Shown in pieces: positions 40,799 through 44,417 of a stretch of DNA of 44,417 nucleotides (the first letter of the stretch is position 1; the number at the start of each line of letters is the position of its first letter). The stretch is from assembly GCA_029553545.1 (NCBI GenBank), contig JAKPKU010000245.1, positions 1 to 44,417 on the forward strand, written 5' to 3'. Under the pieces are notes generated by a model. That model was not told where the DNA came from. It made no database searches and was given only the letters and a program-made list of their open reading frames with translations. The position numbers were made by a program, and so were the translations under genes. This stretch comes from Candidatus Cloacimonadota bacterium. Lineage in GTDB: Bacteria > Cloacimonadota > Cloacimonadia > Cloacimonadales > WRIO01.

Positions 40799-41749
40799 AT
40801 GTTTTCTAAATTAAAACTATTTACTGGTAATGCAAACCCAGACCTGGCAAAGGAAGTAGCTTCCTTTGCTGGGGTACCAATAGGAGACGCAGAAGTTTTC
40901 AAGTTTTCAAATGATGATACATTTGTAAAAATTAATGATAATGTGCGCGGCACAGATGCATTTATAATCCAATCTACATGTTATCCTGTAAACGACAATA
41001 TGATGGAATTATTGATTATGATAGATGCATTAAAGCGAGCTTCTGCACAGCGAATTAGCGTTGTGATACCGTATTATGGATATGCAAGATCTGATAAAAA
41101 AGACCAACCACGCGTACCTATCACAGCAAAATTGGTAGCAGACTTGATAACAGTTGCTGGCGCTGATCGCGTAATAACTGTCGATTTGCATGCAGACCAG
41201 ATACAGGGCTTTTTCAATATACCTGTCGATCACTTATTCTCAATTCCAATCTTTGTTAGATACTTCAAATCTCTGGGAATTGACGAAGCAGACTTAGTCG
41301 TTGTATCTCCTGATTCAGGCGGTGCAAACAGAGCAAGAGCACTCGCAAAAAGACTCAACTGCTCGCTGGCAATAGGTGATAAGAGAAGAACAGGTAATGA
41401 TGACAATGCAGAAGTTTTGAATGTGATCGGTGATGTAAAAGGAAAAGTAGCAATTTTATTTGATGATATTATCGATACTGGTGGTAGCATGATTAAAATT
41501 GCTGGCAAACTTGCTGATTTAGGTGCTGCAAAAATATATGCCGCTTGCGTGCATGGAGTACTCTCTGGCACTGCAGCTGATAAATTAGAAGCATCACCTA
41601 TCGAAAAGCTTTTCATCACGAATACTATTCCACTATCAGAAAACAACAAAAAATGTAAGAAAATCGTTCAGCTTTCAATTGCTGAACTATTAGCAACCGC
41701 AATTAAAAAAATTCACTTGGAAGAATCCATTAGTATTCTTTTTAGATGA
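40799..41749 (+). CDS. prs: Ribose-phosphate pyrophosphokinase
   Basis: About 316 aa from ATG 40799, which gives the normal Prs N-terminus MFSKLKLFTGNANPDLAKEVASF. It makes PRPP from ribose 5-phosphate and ATP for purine, pyrimidine, histidine and NAD synthesis. Motifs: RGTDAFIIQSTCYPVNDNMMELLIMIDALKRASAQRISVVIPYYGYARSDKKDQPRVPITAKL, the metal site ITVDLHADQIQGFF, VVVSPDSGGANRARALAKRL and the PRPP loop VAILFDDIIDTGGSMIK. SD is poor, so coupling to spoVG, which ends 13 bases before, is likely. Confidence 0.96.
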   Translation: MFSKLKLFTGNANPDLAKEVASFAGVPIGDAEVFKFSNDDTFVKINDNVRGTDAFIIQSTCYPVNDNMMELLIMIDALKRASAQRISVVIPYYGYARSDKKDQPRVPITAKLVADLITVAGADRVITVDLHADQIQGFFNIPVDHLFSIPIFVRYFKSLGIDEADLVVVSPDSGGANRARALAKRLNCSLAIGDKRRTGNDDNAEVLNVIGDVKGKVAILFDDIIDTGGSMIKIAGKLADLGAAKIYAACVHGVLSGTAADKLEASPIEKLFITNTIPLSENNKKCKKIVQLSIAELLATAIKKIHLEESISILFR

Positions 41750-41767
41750 TCACACCACGGAGGAAAA

Positions 41768-42376
41768 ATGATACTAAACTTAGATGTAGAAAAAAGAACG
41801 CTTGGTAAAAAGTCAGACTTGAATAAGTTAAGAAGAGACGGCTTTATTCCTGCTGTTGTTTACTCAAGCGGAGAAAAAGGAACACCTATCACAGTTCCTA
41901 CTATCGAATTTAATAAGTTGTACAAAAAATCAATCGGAGAAATTGCTATTTTCTATTTAAAAGACGGCAATGATGAAGTACGTGCAATTATTAAAGAAAA
42001 ACAAATACACCCTGTAACAAGAAAAATCACACATATTGACTTTCTTGAATTACATCCTGGCAAAGAAATATCTCTCGACATACCTATTAACTTTATTGGC
42101 ACACCTGCCGCTGTTAAAGAAGGCGCTGTTGTGGATATCGCAAGACGTACCTTAAATGCTGCTTGTTTACCAAAATACATTCCTGAGGATATCTCTTTAG
42201 ATATTACTAATATGGAAGTTGGCGAAACAATCTTTTGCAAAGATATCACACTCGAAAACATTCGCTTTAATGAGCATGAAGACTTGGCAATTGTAACTGT
42301 CAGTATCCCTCGTTCAGCTGAAGGCACAGCAGAAGAAGCAGGCGACGCTCATACTGAAGAAAGCGCTGCCGAATAA
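41768..42376 (+). CDS. rplY: 50S ribosomal protein L25 / general stress protein Ctc
   Basis: A 202-aa long-form L25 (TL5/Ctc): N-terminal 5S-rRNA-binding domain (LNLDVEKRTLGKKSDLNKLRRDGFIPAVVYSSGEKGTPITV...VTRKITHIDFLEL) and C-terminal beta domain (KEISLDIPINFIGTPAAVKEGAVVDIARRTLNAACLPKYIPEDISLDITNMEVGETIFCKDI). It ends with an acidic Ala/Glu tail. It binds 5S rRNA in the large subunit. SD GGAGGAAAA precedes the ATG. The prs-ctc-pth order matches Bacillus. Confidence 0.95.
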   Translation: MILNLDVEKRTLGKKSDLNKLRRDGFIPAVVYSSGEKGTPITVPTIEFNKLYKKSIGEIAIFYLKDGNDEVRAIIKEKQIHPVTRKITHIDFLELHPGKEISLDIPINFIGTPAAVKEGAVVDIARRTLNAACLPKYIPEDISLDITNMEVGETIFCKDITLENIRFNEHEDLAIVTVSIPRSAEGTAEEAGDAHTEESAAE

Positions 42377-42379
42377 AAA

Positions 42380-42979
42380 ATGAAATATATCATCGGCTTA
42401 GGTAATCCAGGCTTTGAATATGAAAAAAACCGACACAATATCGGATTTCTTTTTCTTGATTTTATAGCTGAGAAGGCAAAATGTGCTTTTGTTAAAGAAA
42501 AGAATTATCATCTTGCCAAAACACGAACCTATGCCCTGATTAAACCGCAAACTTATATGAATAATAGCGGAATCGTTGTCAAATCTTTGATAAACGAACA
42601 ATTCAATGACATTATTATTGTCGTGGACGACATCAATCTGCCTTTTGGCTCACTACGCATTAGAGAGCAGGGCGGAGATGGTGGTCATAATGGACTAAAA
42701 TCAATAATCGAAAATATAAACTCTGATAATTTTACCAGGATCCGTATCGGAGTTGGCAGTCCTGAAAACAAAAAACTTAGTGACTATGTCTTAGAAGACT
42801 TTTCGCAAGATGAGTTTTCACAGTTAAATGATATTTTTGATTTTGCATACAATTTGATAAAGCAATTTATTCATCGCGATTATCAAACTATGCTCAACTA
42901 TTACAGTAAAAATAAGAGATCCTATTCTGAACGCTTTCAAGACGATCAGAATCAAAGACCAAAGGAGGAAAATAAATGA
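42380..42979 (+). CDS. pth: Peptidyl-tRNA hydrolase
   Basis: A 199-aa enzyme that frees tRNA from dropped-off peptidyl-tRNA. The N-terminus YIIGLGNPGFEYEKNRHNIGFLFLDFI holds the catalytic His (NRHNIG); TYMNNSGIVVKSL and VDDINLPFGSLRIREQGGDGGHNGLKSII supply the catalytic Asp and the substrate loop; RIRIGVGSP and DYVLEDFS complete the family pattern. The start lies 3 bases after the rplY stop and the stop overlaps the rpsF start (ATGA), so translation is coupled in the ribosomal operon. A basic, Gln-rich tail of about 15 residues extends beyond the usual end. Confidence 0.96.
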   Translation: MKYIIGLGNPGFEYEKNRHNIGFLFLDFIAEKAKCAFVKEKNYHLAKTRTYALIKPQTYMNNSGIVVKSLINEQFNDIIIVVDDINLPFGSLRIREQGGDGGHNGLKSIIENINSDNFTRIRIGVGSPENKKLSDYVLEDFSQDEFSQLNDIFDFAYNLIKQFIHRDYQTMLNYYSKNKRSYSERFQDDQNQRPKEENK

Positions 42980-43272
42980 AAGCTAAGTACGAATCTATGT
43001 ATATCGTTGCTCCCGTTTTATCTGCAGAAGATGTAGAAAAAGAACAGGAAAAAGTGCTTAAGGTTATTGACGAATTTGAGGGTGAACTGATAAAAACTGA
43101 TATTTGGGGAAAGAAAAACCTCGCTTATGAAATTAATAAGTTCAAAGAAGGTCATTATTTCATCAATTATTTTATCATGGACACACAAAAAATCAAAGAA
43201 CTCGAACGTCACTACCGTCTTAATGAAGATATTATTCGTTATAACATTTTAAAACTTGAAGAACTTGATTAG
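42976..43272 (+). CDS. rpsF: 30S ribosomal protein S6
   Basis: A 98-aa S6: KYESMYIVAPVLSAEDVEKEQEKVLKVIDEFEGELIKTDIWGKKNLAYEINKFKEGHYFINYFIMD...ELERHYRLNEDIIRYNILKLEE. It binds S18 on 16S rRNA. A strong AAAGGAGG lies at the end of pth. It is first of the conserved rpsF-ssb-rpsR group. Confidence 0.96.
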   Translation: MKAKYESMYIVAPVLSAEDVEKEQEKVLKVIDEFEGELIKTDIWGKKNLAYEINKFKEGHYFINYFIMDTQKIKELERHYRLNEDIIRYNILKLEELD

Positions 43273-43280
43273 GAGATGAA

Positions 43281-43757
43281 ATGGCAAAGAAGCTGAGATT
43301 CCCAAGATTAAACATACTTACACTGAGTGGAAGATTGACACGTGAACCTGAAATTAGGTTTTCAAACAATAGTATGATGATTGCCAAACTGAGTCTTGCT
43401 TTTGATAAGATTAAAAAAGACGAATACGGTAATTATCAAAGTATATCAAACTTCATTGATGCAACTGCATTTGGAAAACAAGCTGAGTATTGTAAAGATC
43501 AATTACACAAGGGTGCACCTGTTATTGTTGAAGGTGAGCTCGGCATCAATGCTTACACTGATCAATCAGGTAATAATCGTCGATATCCCGAGATTATTAT
43601 CAATAGAGTTCATCTGTTAGAAAGAGAAGAAACGCAAGGTAGTTATGTTCAAGGCGCTGATGGTGAAAGCTATCCAGAACAAGCAAACGCCCCTGCTGCA
43701 AATCAATATCAAAACAATGATCAAGATAATGAATCCGAAGACGATGTACCATTCTAA
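43281..43757 (+). CDS. ssb: Single-stranded DNA-binding protein
   Basis: A 158-aa SSB. OB-fold: LNILTLSGRLTREPEIRFSNNSMMIAKLSLAFDKIKK...SNFIDATAFGKQAEYCKDQLHKGAPVIVEGELGINAYTDQSGNNRRYPEIIINRVHLLE. A flexible Gln/Asn-rich linker then leads to the acidic tip SEDDVPF that docks partner proteins. It coats single-stranded DNA in replication and repair. It lies between rpsF and rpsR as in most bacteria. Confidence 0.95.
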   Translation: MAKKLRFPRLNILTLSGRLTREPEIRFSNNSMMIAKLSLAFDKIKKDEYGNYQSISNFIDATAFGKQAEYCKDQLHKGAPVIVEGELGINAYTDQSGNNRRYPEIIINRVHLLEREETQGSYVQGADGESYPEQANAPAANQYQNNDQDNESEDDVPF

Positions 43758-43770
43758 ACAAATAATAATA

Positions 43771-43823
43771 TCGCTTTCAGCGAAATAAGCTAATAACATA
43801 CAAATTACTGCTATTAGCGCTAA
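43771..43823 (+). promoter_or_regulatory. Hairpins in the ssb-rpsR gap
   Basis: The 85-base gap holds TCGCTttcAGCGA (43771-43783), then GCTAATA (43789-43795) with TATTAGC (43812-43818) across a 16-base loop, and the palindrome TTAGCGCTAA (43814-43823). No T-tract follows, so they are not classic terminators. They could be an rpsR leader element; no known motif was recognised. Confidence 0.35.
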
Positions 43824-43842
43824 TTAAAGAAAAGGAGAAAAA

Positions 43843-44076
43843 ATGGCTTTCGATAAAAGAAGAACACGCTTTAAAAAAAGATCATGCCGTTTTTGCGGTA
43901 ATAAAGAAATTACTGTTGATTATAAAAATATAGATTTATTAAGAAACTACGTGTCTGAATCAGGTAAAATCGAACCAAGAAGAGCTACTGGAACCTGCGC
44001 AAAACACCAAAGACTCGTTTCTAATGAAATCAAAAAAGCCCGTCAAATGGCTTTAATCGCATACGTTGTTGACTAA
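43843..44076 (+). CDS. rpsR: 30S ribosomal protein S18
   Basis: A 77-aa S18 of the zinc-binding type: KKRSCRFCGNKEITVDYKNIDLLRNYVSESGKIEPRRATGTCAKHQRLVSNEIKKARQMALIAYV. The CRFC pair and TCAKHQR supply the putative zinc ligands (C+ form). It pairs with S6 on the platform of the 30S subunit. SD AAAGGAG. End of the rpsF-ssb-rpsR group. Confidence 0.96.
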   Translation: MAFDKRRTRFKKRSCRFCGNKEITVDYKNIDLLRNYVSESGKIEPRRATGTCAKHQRLVSNEIKKARQMALIAYVVD

Positions 44077-44079
44077 AAA

Positions 44080-44417
44080 ATGATATTTCTACTTGCTGTT
44101 TTTGGAATAATCTTAAGTATTGTTTCGCCAGCGATTGGACTGCTCTTAGTAGTCTCTTTTGCCAATGAAATAAAAGGTGAAACTGTATCAAGAATCGACC
44201 TATTTTATAGCACATGGGTTGTGATGAGCGCCATCTTATACTATCTCAAGATAATCGACTTAACTATACTCTTATCAATTACAATCAATGTCGGTTTATT
44301 ATCATATTTATGTATTCTGATGCTCAAAAGAGAATTTTCTCTTGCCACTATTTTTTCAACTGCATTTGGCATAGCTGGTTTGTCCAGCGTGCTCAAATAT
44401 GCGTTTTTTAGAGATAA
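44080..44417 (+). CDS. Polytopic membrane protein after rpsR, partial (YybS/DUF2232-like position)
   Basis: ATG at 44080, 3 bases after the rpsR stop, opens a frame that runs off the right edge (112 codons visible; absent from the ORF track). The sequence has four or more hydrophobic helices: LLAVFGIILSIVSPAIGLLLVVSF, VVMSAILYYLKIIDLTILLSI, VGLLSYLCILML and LATIFSTAFGIAGLSSVL. In many bacteria a YybS/DUF2232 membrane protein lies between rpsR and rplI, which is the likely identity by position. The visible part alone does not prove the family. Confidence 0.6.
   Translation, partial: MIFLLAVFGIILSIVSPAIGLLLVVSFANEIKGETVSRIDLFYSTWVVMSAILYYLKIIDLTILLSITINVGLLSYLCILMLKREFSLATIFSTAFGIAGLSSVLKYAFFRD

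Overview
The window is a piece of an AT-rich chromosome of a Gram-negative (diderm) bacterium. It carries an RND pump with a TolC-type outer-membrane channel, several lipoproteins, a gingipain-like C25 protease next to a PorV/PorQ-type beta-barrel (type IX secretion context), and an exopolysaccharide tyrosine autokinase. The order pheT / coiled-coil gene / zapA / structured RNA / rny is typical of the Bacteroidetes-FCB side of the tree, while spoVG-prs-ctc-pth resembles Firmicutes synteny. Together this suggests a candidate FCB phylum such as Cloacimonadota. That assignment is inference from gene content, not from a marker-gene tree.

Layout. 1-448 (-): 5' end of a secreted adhesin-like protein, cut by the window edge and absent from the ORF track. 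541-710: a tandem array of small hairpins. 879-3851 (+): an HTH-PTS EIIA fusion, purE, comM and a 56-aa membrane protein also missing from the ORF track. 4008-5366 (-): phosphomannomutase/phosphoglucomutase. 5424-5923: gene-poor, with a second inverted copy of the hairpin repeat. 5983-9065 (+): an NtrC-type sigma-54 activator and a soluble TPR histidine kinase. 9076-15180 (-): tetR-tolC-hlyD-RND efflux operon with a candidate TetR operator in its promoter. 15278-17704 (-): a large lipoprotein of unknown function.

17791-26813 (-) is a long housekeeping operon transcribed from a promoter near 26800: leader with an attenuator-like terminator, infC (no ATG start), rpmI, rplT, pheS, pheT, a ZapB-like coiled coil, zapA, a probable 6S RNA, rny, ymdB and folD. 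FolD appears to lack its catalytic lysine. 27478-44417 (+) runs without large gaps: cinA, purD, C25/PorU-like protease, PorV-like barrel, lipoprotein, SLBB protein, Wzc-like tyrosine kinase, ispE, spoVG, prs, rplY/ctc, pth, rpsF, ssb, rpsR and the start of a membrane protein in the usual place of yybS.

How the parts fit: the plus-strand block 29983-39711 looks like a cell-surface module (secretion or sorting of surface proteins plus polysaccharide assembly) set between purine, isoprenoid and ribosomal housekeeping genes. The strongest unexplained signals are the covarying hairpin arrays, the FolD active-site change, the infC leader and start codon, and the RND permease that lacks the usual proton-relay residues. 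I saw no CRISPR array, insertion sequence, rRNA or tRNA.
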